Source: CAYSEQ01 sp964430475 | GTDB lineage: Bacteria > Patescibacteriota > Microgenomatia > UBA8517 | Assembly: GCA_964430475.1 (NCBI GenBank) | Contig: CAYSEQ010000020.1 | Span: forward strand, 1 to 7,225 | DNA: 7,225 nucleotides | Direction of reading: 5' to 3' | Shown here: piece after piece, positions 1 through 5,601 of the stretch | Position numbering within the stretch: the stretch's first letter is position 1 | Layout: each line of letters begins with the position of its first letter | The notes under the pieces: model-generated | What the model saw: only the letters and a program-made list of their open reading frames with translations | Told to the model about the DNA's origin: nothing | The model's database searches: none | Position numbers and translations under genes: made by a program

Positions 1-258
1 ATATTGACTCAAAGTGCTAGAAGATTGTTTAAAAGTTCTGAAGTCCACGAAAAACACCTACTTTTGAAAATGCCACTTCAGATATCAACCATAGATGGCA
101 AAATAGTCCGATTTAGCTTGCTAAAACCCTTTGATACCATCCCCAAATATGCCGATAATCAACTCTGGTTCCACACTGTAAATAATGTTAGAACTATTAT
201 ACAACAACAAAATGAGTATGTTTATATATCTGACTTAAGGGAATATGCTACTTTCTAA
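1..258 (+). pseudogene. C-terminal tail of large serine recombinase (partial)
   Basis: The frame is open from the left edge to a TAA at 256-258. The translation has the signature tail of large serine recombinases: a helix with LFKSSEVHEKHLLLKM followed by GKIVRFSLLKPFDTI. In the family this tail follows the zinc-ribbon and coiled-coil region and ends in a 'L.KPFD' strand. The catalytic resolvase domain would lie upstream, outside the window, so I cannot say whether the gene is whole. The line MPLQISTIDGK departs from the usual LQNLELDGK pattern, which suggests drift. A paralogous copy of the same segment lies at the right edge. No start codon should be assigned here. Family assignment is fairly sure; function in the cell is unknown. 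Confidence 0.75.
22..81 (+). repeat. Left copy of a diverged 60-base direct repeat
   Basis: This segment matches 7147-7206 at about 51 of 60 positions without gaps by hand alignment. It encodes the LF.SSEVHEK..LLKM part of the recombinase tail in both places. The repeat is therefore two paralogous recombinase gene ends, not a target-site duplication. Confidence 0.8.
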
Positions 259-524
259 ATTTATCCTACCCCGCTACTCACTATTTTGTATATTGTATAG
301 CTATGTTGCGTAATGATGAAAATAGAAGAATTTTAGATTAGCAAACTGGTTAGGTATCCTGTGGAATCCCCAGAACTTACTCTCAAACCTACCCAGCAAC
401 TTTTAGCGGAGCCTAATGCTATTCTACAGTTTGTTTACCAAAACAAATTCTTGACCATCTTTCAGGGTTCATGTTATACCATACACTGGTTGTTGCCCAT
501 AATACTGGGCAGCTTTTTACTAAG
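259..524 (+). other. Region between recombinase tail and GNAT; weak ORF only
   Basis: No gene is recognised here. A plus-strand frame is open from 337 to a TAA at 538-540, with a possible GTG start at 361 (59 residues). It contains the stretch ELTLKPTQQLLAEPNAILQF and overlaps the start of the acetyltransferase ORF by 16 bases. It has no ATG and no clear ribosome binding site. It could be a fragment of a lost gene or chance. The preferred acetyltransferase start is ATG 525. The same frame opens earlier at ATG 471, but the residues added there do not look like family sequence. Confidence 0.3.
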
Positions 525-800
525 ATGGAGAGGGAAATAAGACCTTATCAATTAGGGGATTACGATAAATTGAAAACCTGGCTTTCCGAGTTGGGTCGTT
601 TTTATGATGGTCACGAAAGCGGTAGATTTATAGACCAGCTTGTCAATAAAGAGCATGGAGACGAGCTGGGTTACTTTACTACCGCAAAAGAGGTTTTTAT
701 TGCCGCAGAAGGTGGAAGGGAACTTGGTTCTATCGTATTGAATTATAAGAGGGGGGCTCTGTCAAAGTTGGTCCTTTTGTGGTTGTTGCCCCAAACTTCA
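525..800 (+). pseudogene. GNAT-family N-acetyltransferase, frameshifted and 3'-truncated
   Basis: Starting at ATG 525 the protein reads MEREIRPYQLGDYDKLKTWL, the typical first strand and helix of Gcn5-related acetyltransferases ('IRP...D...L...'), and continues to EVFIAAEGGRELGSIVL, the usual beta2-beta3 hairpin. At the run of six G at 751-756 the frame must change: the next frame gives GSVKVGPFVVAPNF, the beta4 strand that in the family leads to the acetyl-CoA loop (R/Q-x-x-G-x-G/A). That loop is absent because the sequence at about 790-800 passes into the antisense end of the neighbouring thioredoxin-fold gene. About half of a normal 140-160 residue protein remains, without the cofactor-binding motif, so activity is unlikely. 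Substrate cannot be told. The frameshift could be a sequencing error; the truncation is harder to explain that way. Confidence 0.65.
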
Positions 801-986
801 TAATCATATATTTTGACCTCAGGATATTTCTTTTCCAGTTTTTCCAGAAACGGCTTTTCGTGGGTACAATGAGGACAATTTTCCCCCCAAAAGAAATAGA
901 TATTGACTTCTTTCTCCTGGGCAAAGGCAGGTTTGGCAATAAACAGCAAAACCAGTAAAACCAACAAAATCTGGCTATTTTTTCAT
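791..986 (-). pseudogene. Secreted thioredoxin-fold protein (CPHC), truncated
   Basis: Last gene of the ArsR/permease operon. It has a hydrophobic signal sequence ending AKPAFAQ, then EVNIYFFWGENCPHC, a thioredoxin-fold active site (CPHC), and then HEKPFLEKLEKKYPEVKIYDYEVW. The coding sequence stops resembling the family after this Trp codon (791-793), where it runs into the antisense of the GNAT gene, so the rest of the fold, including the cis-Pro region, is gone. At the 5' end ATG AAA AAA TAG (986-975) is out of frame by one A. With six A reduced to five it becomes MKNSQILLVLLVLLFIAKPA, a very good signal peptide. As the sequence stands, only a TTG at 967 could start the frame. Intact relatives would be exported and act on thiols or disulfides outside the membrane. 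Here it is probably dead, or partly a base-call artefact at the A run. Confidence 0.6.
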
Positions 987-1019
987 CATAATTTTTATTT
1001 TGCCAAAAACAAGCTCCAC

Positions 1020-1289
1020 TTATTTATCCTTGTTTTCCAAAATTGTCTTAACCAACTCCTCTTTGGACGGCTCTCCATGGAGTCTCAAAAACTCTTTATC
1101 ATCCTTATCAAGAAAAACAAAGGTCGGCAGGTTTTTATCAATCTTATATTTCTCAACCATCTCCTTGTCTTTATCGTAATCATAATACTCGGTCGCAAGC
1201 CAAGGATTTTCCTTTTCAATCTCTGCCCAGCGAGGTTTCATGACCAAACAACCCGAGCACCAAACGGCGCCAAATTTTAAGACTTTCAT
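1020..1289 (-). CDS. Small thioredoxin-family protein (WCSGC)
   Basis: An 89-residue protein with the thioredoxin order: first strand MKVLKFGAVW, active site W-C11-S-G-C14, helix containing MKPRW, then the NLPTFVFLD strand with the expected cis-proline at about residue 55, and a final helix (SKEELVKTILE). It is shorter than classical thioredoxin (about 105) because the N-terminal strand and helix are missing, as in many mini-thioredoxins. No signal peptide, so it should be cytoplasmic. The ATG at 1289 is well set by a strong Shine-Dalgarno (GGAGGTGG) about six bases upstream. It lies between the permease region and the secreted thioredoxin gene in the same direction, which suggests it supplies reducing equivalents to the same system. 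The CSGC pair differs from the standard CGPC, so the redox potential cannot be guessed. Confidence 0.85.
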   Translation of the reverse strand: MKVLKFGAVWCSGCLVMKPRWAEIEKENPWLATEYYDYDKDKEMVEKYKIDKNLPTFVFLDKDDKEFLRLHGEPSKEELVKTILENKDK

Positions 1290-1328
1290 TGATTACCACC
1301 TCCTCTCGTTTGGTTCTGTTTATTATTA

Positions 1329-1475
1329 TTAAATAAAGCCATAAATATAAACAGCTAAAGTTGTTAGAATTACTATCGAACCTGCATAAACCAGCATTTT
1401 CTTAGTACCGATGAGTTTTCTAATCACCAAAAGTCCTTGCAAAGATAAAACGGAATCAATCAAAAGATAAGTCAT
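1329..1475 (-). CDS. Short membrane ORF, possible permease C-terminal fragment
   Basis: A 48-residue ORF from ATG 1475 to TAA 1329. The protein starts MTYLLIDSVLSLQGLLVIRK, continues with GTKKMLVYAGSIV and ends in a hydrophobic AVYIYGFI. It has two hydrophobic stretches separated by a basic loop (RKLIGTKK), so one or two membrane helices. It is in the same reading frame as the permease C-terminal half just upstream, separated by a single TAA at 1512-1514 and about 12 codons. I read it either as the surviving C-terminus of a second ArsP-type permease whose front was deleted, or as a separate small membrane protein. No good ribosome binding site precedes the ATG, which favours the remnant reading. 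Same strand and operon as its neighbours. Confidence 0.5.
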   Translation of the reverse strand: MTYLLIDSVLSLQGLLVIRKLIGTKKMLVYAGSIVILTTLAVYIYGFI

Positions 1476-1511
1476 CAAGGGTTCTTTATTTATTTTTTTA
1501 AAATTAAAATT

Positions 1512-2494
1512 TTATAAAAAATAATTAAAAAAATAACCGATTAAAATAATTCCAAAAGCAACGGTTGAAAAAAACAAAACCAAAAGTTTTATCTTCATCG
1601 CTCTTTTTAAAATTAAGGCTTCAGGCAAAGAAAGACCAACTATTGCCATCATAAAAGACAAAGCCGTCCCAAGCGGTATCCCTTTAGTAACTAACGCCTG
1701 AACAACAGGAATCACACCAACGGCATTTGAGTACAAAGGCACCGCCAAAATCGTTGCTAAAGGAACTAACCACCAGGAAGAATTTTTGAGATATTTCTCA
1801 AAAAAACCAACCGGCACATATCCATGAATCAAAGTACCCAAACCAACACCAATCAAAATATATGGAAAAATTTTCTTTGTCAAATCCCAACCTTCAGACC
1901 AGAATTTTTTTATTAAAAACTTCCAAGGTTCTTTTTTTATCTTTATTTCAAATCGATTATTTTTTTAGTTTTCAATGATCTTTCTCAAACTCTCATCAAT
2001 CTCCTTTTCCAAACCCATCTTTCCCAAAACAAAACCAGCAACCATTCCCACTAAAACACCGCTTAAAACATATAAAACAGTGATTTTAAAACCGAAAGTA
2101 CCCGTAAAAATGGCAATTGAAGCCTCATTTACCAAAGGAGAAGTAATCAAAAAAGCCAAAGTTACTCCCAAAGGAATACCAGCTGATAAAAACCAACAAA
2201 TAACGGAATTGATGAACAGGAACAAAAAGGAGTGATCACTCCAAATGAAGAAGCCAATAAATAATCCAACCCATACCATTTTCTTTTTGTCAAAAAATCT
2301 CGAATTCTCTCAGTCGGCAGATAATAACGAACTGCCGCCATAAAATAATTAATAACCAAAAGCAGAAGAAAAATCTTAAGTGAATCGTAAATAAAAAAAT
2401 TAAAACTCTCTGCCAGATGAGCTCTCGGTATCAAACGAAGAATATCGTACACAATCCAATCTGCCAATAACTGAATAGGTCTGAAAATATCCAT
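1512..2494 (-). pseudogene. ArsP/YraQ-type permease (DUF318), interrupted
   Basis: Joined, the pieces give about 327 residues, a normal length for the PF03773-type permeases implicated in efflux of arsenic compounds and other substrates. The N-terminal half runs from ATG 2494, with membrane helices and the conserved TPFCSCSSIPLFVGF motif (Cys91 and Cys93). The A5 run at 2188-2192 then lacks one base: restoring it joins ..VGF to SAGIPLGVTLAFLITSPL. The half ends at an in-frame TAA (1965-1967) after RKIIEN. The same frame continues without any other stop through KNNRFEIKIKKEPWKF into the second half: PYILIGVGLGTLIHGYVP, GVIPVVQALVTKGIPLG, GLSLPEAL, ending GYFFNYFL. The two halves are the usual internal repeat. 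The start lies two bases after the mini-thioredoxin stop, without its own Shine-Dalgarno, consistent with translational coupling. It is either a pseudogene or a gene carrying assembly errors; the nonsense codon is a substitution, not an indel. Confidence 0.75.
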
Positions 2495-2496
2495 AA

Positions 2497-2748
2497 TTAT
2501 TTCAGCACTTTAATAAGAAGATTTTTAATTTTTTCAACATCATCAACAGAACCCGTCATCACTACCTTGTTGTCGATTACTAAAACAGGGCTGGACATTA
2601 CCCCCATCTCCATAATTTTTTGAATACCTTCTTGTCCAGTCAGATATTCTACCTCTTCCTTCAGACCAATCTCTTCTACCGCTTGTTGGGTTAGTTCATA
2701 TAACTTTTTACAAGTTGGGCAACCAGAACCTAAAACTTGAATTTTCAT
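2497..2748 (-). CDS. Redox-active disulfide protein 2-type mini-thioredoxin
   Basis: An 83-residue glutaredoxin/thioredoxin-like protein of the family known as redox-active disulfide protein 2 (TIGR00412 type). It begins MKIQVLGSGCPTCKKLYELT with the active site C10-P-T-C13 directly after the first strand, and carries VMSSPVLVID with the cis-Pro at about residue 54, then VVMTGSVDDVEKIKNLL as last strand and helix. Length and order are normal for the family, and no signal or membrane segment is present. Its ATG overlaps the ArsR TGA (ATGA, 2748-2745), so the two are translationally coupled, with GGGGGTGG upstream as ribosome binding site. Members of this family are often found beside ArsP-type permeases and ArsR regulators, as here, and probably hand electrons or bind the metal(loid) for the transporter. 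That partner role is inferred from context. Confidence 0.88.
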   Translation of the reverse strand: MKIQVLGSGCPTCKKLYELTQQAVEEIGLKEEVEYLTGQEGIQKIMEMGVMSSPVLVIDNKVVMTGSVDDVEKIKNLLIKVLK

Positions 2749-3068
2749 AATACCACCCCCTTTTGAGGAATTTGAAAAAGTAAATTGGTAATATACTTGC
2801 CCTTGTCAGTCAGGGAGTAATAAACCCTTAACCCTCGCTTCTCATCTTCCACCACACCAGCGTCTTTTAAGTCTTTAAGGTGATGGGAAATAAGGCTTTG
2901 GGACATCTCCACATGTCCCATCAGCTCACAGACACAATGTTCGCCTCGACGCAAGATACACAGAAGCTTTAATCGACTCTCCTCGGTAACCAGCTTAAGA
3001 AGACTGGATAAGGAAGCAACCTGCTTCGACTCTTTGCTTGACGCTGAACAACAACTGTATGAACCCAT
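2745..3068 (-). CDS. ArsR/SmtB-family metal(loid)-responsive repressor
   Basis: A winged-helix repressor of normal length (107 residues from ATG 3068, 109 from ATG 3074). It shows the ArsR order: helix SRLKLLCILRRGEHCVCELM with the classic metal(loid)-sensing C-V-C pair in the alpha3 region, then the DNA-reading helix-turn-helix MSQSLISHHLKDLKDAGVV and the wing RGLRVYYSLTDKG. A further Cys pair near the N-terminus (SYSCCSAS) could add ligands. I prefer the second ATG (3068) because the -10 box ends at 3075, so transcription should begin at about 3068 and the upstream ATG would not be in the message. No Shine-Dalgarno is present, fitting a leaderless mRNA. It heads the thioredoxin/permease operon and presumably represses it until As(III), Sb(III) or another thiophilic ligand binds. 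Confidence 0.92.
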   Translation of the reverse strand: MGSYSCCSASSKESKQVASLSSLLKLVTEESRLKLLCILRRGEHCVCELMGHVEMSQSLISHHLKDLKDAGVVEDEKRGLRVYYSLTDKGKYITNLLFQIPQKGVVL

Positions 3069-3086
3069 GTTCATATTATATAAACA
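3068..3086. promoter_or_regulatory. Palindromic candidate operator over the -10 box
   Basis: The 19-base word TGTTCATATTATATAAACA is a palindrome with eight of nine arm positions matching. It covers the -10 box and the start of transcription of the ArsR operon. Binding of a dimeric ArsR protein here would block RNA polymerase. Position and symmetry support this; binding itself is inferred. Confidence 0.6.
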
Positions 3087-3103
3087 AGGTCAATAGGAGT
3101 CAA
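3075..3103 (-). promoter_or_regulatory. Promoter of the ArsR operon (leaderless)
   Basis: On the minus strand, -35 TTGACT (3103-3098), a spacer of exactly 17 bases and -10 TATAAT (3080-3075) form a nearly perfect sigma70-type promoter. The predicted start of transcription, about seven bases downstream, falls on the A of ATG 3068, so the message has little or no 5' leader. Confidence 0.85.
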
Positions 3104-3181
3104 CAGTTTATTTAAGAAAAGAAGGATTTAAGAAAGATGAAATGTTCCAGAAAACATTCTCTCTGATAGGGTTTCTCTGGA

Positions 3182-3358
3182 GTGCTCCGCAATCCTAGGA
3201 TTAATCTGATTGATAGTTTATCACAAGTTACCTACCACTCCGAAGTAGCAACACAAAGGGTGGTAAAAGCTTTTCAGAATCCAATCGTCGCTGAACAGGC
3301 AAGAAGATTGAGGCGGATGAAACATTTAATTTCGGCATTCACACAAATCAGTGCGTGA
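3182..3358 (+). CDS. Unidentified short ORF (helical), possible remnant
   Basis: A 58-codon frame from GTG 3182 to TGA 3356-3358, overlapping the 3' end of the convergent carboxypeptidase gene by 11 bases. The middle reads VATQRVVKAFQNPIVAEQAR, followed by a basic helix (RRLRRMKHLISAF). It looks like one or two amphipathic helices without membrane segments or Cys motifs. There is no ATG at the front and no clear ribosome binding site, so it may be the C-terminus of a lost gene. It shares a loose pattern (aromatic-x2-PIV, then basic helix) with the ORF at 4374-4532. The function is not recognised, and chance is a real alternative. Confidence 0.3.
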   Translation: MLRNPRINLIDSLSQVTYHSEVATQRVVKAFQNPIVAEQARRLRRMKHLISAFTQISA

Positions 3359-4334
3359 CAATTGTTATCTTGGGATTGGTAATATTCGCAACAATACTAA
3401 CCTCTCCACCAATAGGAAATGTAATCTTGGGGTCTGTATGTCCGAAATCAACCCCTGCAATAACAGGAATTTTGTCTAACTCTTGCTTACTCTTGATAAT
3501 TTTTGTTAACTTCTCATTATCTATACCGCTAGCTTTCTGAAACCTACCAATCACCAATCCTTGTACGCCAGAAAAGTTGGGTAAATGGATTATCGATTGC
3601 AGATCTCTGTCAAAGTGATGTGGTTTTGACTCCTCGTCATCTTCGAGAAACAATATTGAGTTTTTTAATTCAGGCATATATTCAGTTCCTTGTAATAAGT
3701 TAAGAGTGCAAAGATTTGCTCCCAATATTGTACCCTCCGCCCTTCCTTCATTAATAACTAACCAACCTGAGTTTTGAATAAGGTTTCTGTCCTCTTGGTC
3801 TTTATACCATGGGTCGTCGCTCCAATATTCGCTCGGCACAACATCAAAAGGTTTATCGGAGAATAAACACTTTATAAAATAATCCAACGTATAGTCAAAG
3901 TATAATTTTTGTCCAAAAGTCGAATAATGCGGTCCTGAGTAATTTACCAATCCTGTTTTATGAAAGATTGCGTTATTTAAGGCAGTCACATCAGAGTACC
4001 CGCAAAATATTTTAGGATTGCTTTTTAATAGATTCCAATCAATGTATCTAAGTAATTGGTTACTGTTAAACCCTCCTATAACCGTAAGTACTGCACGAAC
4101 ATTCTTATCTTCAAATGCTTGGTGCAAGTCTTCTAGTCTTGATTCGATACTTGTAGAAGCAAAGTCATCAATCTCTTCAACGTGTTTCCCAAAGCTCAGT
4201 TTCAATCCCAAACCTTCAAATCTCTTGTTGGCAATTTTTCTACTCTCATCTGATATGATTGCGAGAGAACGAGCTGGCGCAATAATTCGAACCTCATCAC
4301 CCTTGGTCAATTTTCTAGGGTAAAATTTTTTCAT
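3348..4334 (-). CDS. LD-carboxypeptidase, peptidase family S66 (MccF-like)
   Basis: An intact 328-residue serine peptidase of family S66, close to the usual 300-350. The N-terminal domain begins KGDEVRIIAPARS and contains VRAVLTVIGGFNSNQLL, then the nucleophile elbow CGYSDVTAL with Ser114. The C-terminal domain supplies the rest of the triad: Glu231 in ILFLEDDEE and His299 in GVDFGHTDPK. Spacing agrees with the Ser-Glu-His triad of LdcA and the microcin C7 resistance protein MccF. LdcA removes the terminal D-Ala from the L,D bond of murein tetrapeptides during cell-wall recycling, while MccF cleaves peptidyl-nucleotide antibiotics; the LEDDEE and GHTDP context looks more MccF-like, but substrate cannot be settled by eye. 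There is no signal peptide, so it is cytoplasmic. It stands alone, with a weak -35 (TTGAAC, 4363-4358) and no Shine-Dalgarno before ATG 4334. It is the only long undamaged gene in the window. Confidence 0.92.
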   Translation of the reverse strand: MKKFYPRKLTKGDEVRIIAPARSLAIISDESRKIANKRFEGLGLKLSFGKHVEEIDDFASTSIESRLEDLHQAFEDKNVRAVLTVIGGFNSNQLLRYIDWNLLKSNPKIFCGYSDVTALNNAIFHKTGLVNYSGPHYSTFGQKLYFDYTLDYFIKCLFSDKPFDVVPSEYWSDDPWYKDQEDRNLIQNSGWLVINEGRAEGTILGANLCTLNLLQGTEYMPELKNSILFLEDDEESKPHHFDRDLQSIIHLPNFSGVQGLVIGRFQKASGIDNEKLTKIIKSKQELDKIPVIAGVDFGHTDPKITFPIGGEVSIVANITNPKITIVTH

Positions 4335-4365
4335 ACTAAATGGTTAGATTAAGACAAGTTCAACT

Positions 4366-4387
4366 CCACAATGTTAACATACTGTGG
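4366..4387. repeat. Inverted repeat upstream of the carboxypeptidase gene
   Basis: Arms CCACA and TGTGG enclose the small palindrome ATGTTAACAT, 32 bases upstream of the ATG of the S66 gene. The two symmetries are offset by one base, so it is not a clean operator. It could be a regulator site or chance. Confidence 0.3.
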
Positions 4388-4532
4388 ACTCATTTTGCAG
4401 AGACGAATGAAGAATACGAACCAATATTTGAACCGATATTTTTATAAAGTTTTTCTTTACGATTGGCTCTTCAAGATAGGCCGTAGCCTCACTAAATGCC
4501 CTACGATTGGCGATTTTAGCCTCAGGTGACAC
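4374..4532 (-). CDS. Unidentified short ORF upstream of carboxypeptidase
   Basis: A 52-residue frame from GTG 4532 to TAA 4374. It starts with a basic helix (SPEAKIANRRAFSEATAYLE), then EPIVKKN and a hydrophobic-basic helix (ISVQILVRILHSSL). No signal peptide or known motif is visible. Its end lies about 40 bases before the carboxypeptidase start on the same strand, so it might be a small upstream gene of the same transcript. The 'x-PIV' plus basic helix pattern resembles the ORF at 3182-3358. No strong ribosome binding site is present, and GTG is the only plausible start. Real gene status is uncertain. Confidence 0.3.
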   Translation of the reverse strand: MSPEAKIANRRAFSEATAYLEEPIVKKNFIKISVQILVRILHSSLQNESTVC

Positions 4533-4641
4533 TCTCTACACCGAGAATTTAAAGCTATTGAATATCTACGTTTTGCTATTTGACTTAAAAGTAAGAATGG
4601 TTAATAAAGAATTGAGGTTATAATTTGCAGTAACCTTTAAC

Positions 4642-4673
4642 AGTAATAAATAAGTATTTTATGGTATATTACT
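4642..4673. repeat. Inverted repeat AGTAATA / TATTACT
   Basis: Perfect 7-bp arms (4642-4648 and 4667-4673) are separated by 18 AT-rich bases. A second one lies directly after it, TTACTC / GAGTAA (4683-4688 and 4696-4701). Neither is followed by a clear U tract on either strand, so they are not assigned as terminators. Confidence 0.35.
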
Positions 4674-4876
4674 TTGGGCTTTTTACTCTAAACGGGAGTA
4701 AGATTTTAACAAGTTTTATATTTAATTTTTGTTAGATTTCGGTGAGGTTTTCTTCTTTAGCAATACTTTAATTCTTGTTTTACTGCCGCCCCAAAGTTGA
4801 AAGTATGAATGAGATACGATTTTGTGTTATTGTGGCCTCTTTTTGCGGGAGAATACTTTTTCAATAAAAACCATAG

Positions 4877-4919
4877 TTATCCATATTTATCAATTGTTGT
4901 CCATTATAGATTATCCTCA
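4877..4919 (+). other. Cluster of DnaA-box-like words
   Basis: TTATCCATA (4877-4885) and TTATCCTCA (4911-4919) each match the TTATCCACA consensus at eight of nine positions, with a weaker TTATCAATT (4887-4895) between them. All point the same way in an AT-rich segment. This is only suggestive: no replication gene is nearby, and such words occur by chance in AT-rich DNA. Confidence 0.2.
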
Positions 4920-4947
4920 ACAAAAGTCCTATTGGCTCTATCGGCTT

Positions 4948-4980
4948 CGTCTCTACTGATTGAGACGTCTATCAATCAGT
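4948..4980. repeat. Two overlapping, mutually exclusive hairpins
   Basis: Hairpin A pairs CGTCTC (4948-4953) with GAGACG (4962-4967). Hairpin B pairs ACTGATTGA (4955-4963) with TCAATCAGT (4972-4980), a perfect 9-bp stem with an 8-base loop. The strands overlap, so only one can form at a time. The site lies downstream of the gene ending at 5023 (minus strand). The role is unknown. Confidence 0.45.
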
Positions 4981-4999
4981 TATAGAAATTACTCGGACC

Positions 5000-5018
5000 A
5001 AAAGATTGCCAATCTTTT
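5000..5018 (-). terminator. Hairpin after the membrane-anchored protein gene
   Basis: AAAAGATT and AATCTTTT form a perfect 8-bp stem with a 3-base loop, five bases after the TAA at 5023. Because the stem is A/T-rich with A on one side and T on the other, it could end transcription in both directions; the plus-strand side has the longer T run (TTTTT). It is a weak terminator by GC content. Confidence 0.5.
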
Positions 5019-5022
5019 TCAG

Positions 5023-5596
5023 TTAAGTTTTCACTTGGTTTACTCCTAAGAAGGCTCTGAAATATTTACCTATGCTTTTGGTTGAGTTAACAGTGACACC
5101 TACCTGTTTTATGGGATAACCTGAGTGATAAACTTCATTCATAAAATTATATGCCCATAGCTTTACCGCAGTACCTACAAATGATTCAGGCCAACTATTG
5201 ACTATATTAACCAACAACCCACGATTTGTCCTGTTGCTGAATCGCTTGAACCGAAGTATTTTCACCACCTGCTTTTTCTCTAGCTATTTTGAGAATAATT
5301 TTCCAGGAGAAAGAGTTAGTTGTGGGGTAGAAGTGATTGCACCTGTTGGGCTGACTTCAATCTACAGTTGTTGGTTCTACTGTAGGGGCTGCGGTTGGTA
5401 TGACTGTTGGTGTTGAAGCTGAGATTGGACTGCGAAAGTTTGAAGAAGTTATTGATTCTTGGCCTGATTTGTATCCTGATTGATAAGATTTCTCAATCTC
5501 CTCTTTAATCCCACCAATGGCTGTCAACACAAGAAAAACCATCCATATCCCACCAAAAGTCCTAATTTTGTTTTTTGATTTAAGTTGCTTCTCCAT
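5023..5596 (-). pseudogene. Membrane-anchored protein with Pro/Thr-rich linker, three frameshifts
   Basis: Pieces in three frames read as one protein of about 190 residues. From ATG 5596: a basic MEKQLKSKNKIRTF, one membrane helix (GGIWMVFLVLTAIGGI), EEIEKSYQSGYKSGQ, then a linker rich in Pro, Thr, Ser and Ala up to PTVEPTTV (about 5360). One extra base leads to IEVSPTGAITSTPQLTLSPG, a missing A in the AAAA run near 5288 leads to KIAREKAGGENTSVQAI, and one extra base near 5215 leads to the C-terminal part with NSWPESFVGTAVKLWAYNF and SGYPIKQVGVTVNSTKSIG, ending at TAA 5023. The layout implies a protein held in the membrane with an extracytoplasmic globular domain on a flexible stalk. I do not recognise that domain. 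There is no ribosome binding site, and the ATG lies right at the junction with the XRE gene, so the real N-terminus may be lost. Decay or indel errors are both possible. Confidence 0.5.
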
Positions 5597-5601
5597 ATCC
5601 A

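Larger units (their letters stand above)
4533..4999. other. AT-rich non-coding stretch with inverted repeats
   Basis: I see no convincing gene. The minus strand has short open pieces, for example one containing QLWGGSKTRIKVLLKKKTS (about 4727-4800), without start or motif. The region contains a 7-bp-arm inverted repeat (4642-4673), a 6-bp-arm one (4683-4701), DnaA-box-like words (4877-4919) and overlapping hairpins (4948-4980). It could be an old gene eroded past recognition or a regulatory or replication-related spacer. Confidence 0.5.

Noticed and set aside
730..939. Minus-strand ORF with a basic start (MPNLPLPRRKK)
   Set aside because: It is the shifted frame of the secreted thioredoxin-fold gene and has no motif of its own.
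903..1280. 125-codon plus-strand ORF
   Set aside because: It lies antisense to two thioredoxin-type genes with clear active sites; it is a shadow frame.
1975..2235. 86-codon plus-strand ORF rich in Lys/Thr/Pro
   Set aside because: It is antisense to the permease; its composition simply mirrors membrane codons.
4018..4323. 101-codon plus-strand ORF
   Set aside because: It is antisense to the intact S66 carboxypeptidase gene and has no ribosome binding site.
4455..4530. tRNA-like or repeat signal (ACGATTGGC twice)
   Set aside because: No cloverleaf can be drawn, and the two copies share only about ten bases within a coding-like frame.
5023..5268. Y-family DNA polymerase C-terminal fragment
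   Set aside because: The phrase GYPIKQVGVTVN loosely recalls that family, but the rest does not fit and upstream frames give a membrane anchor and linker instead.
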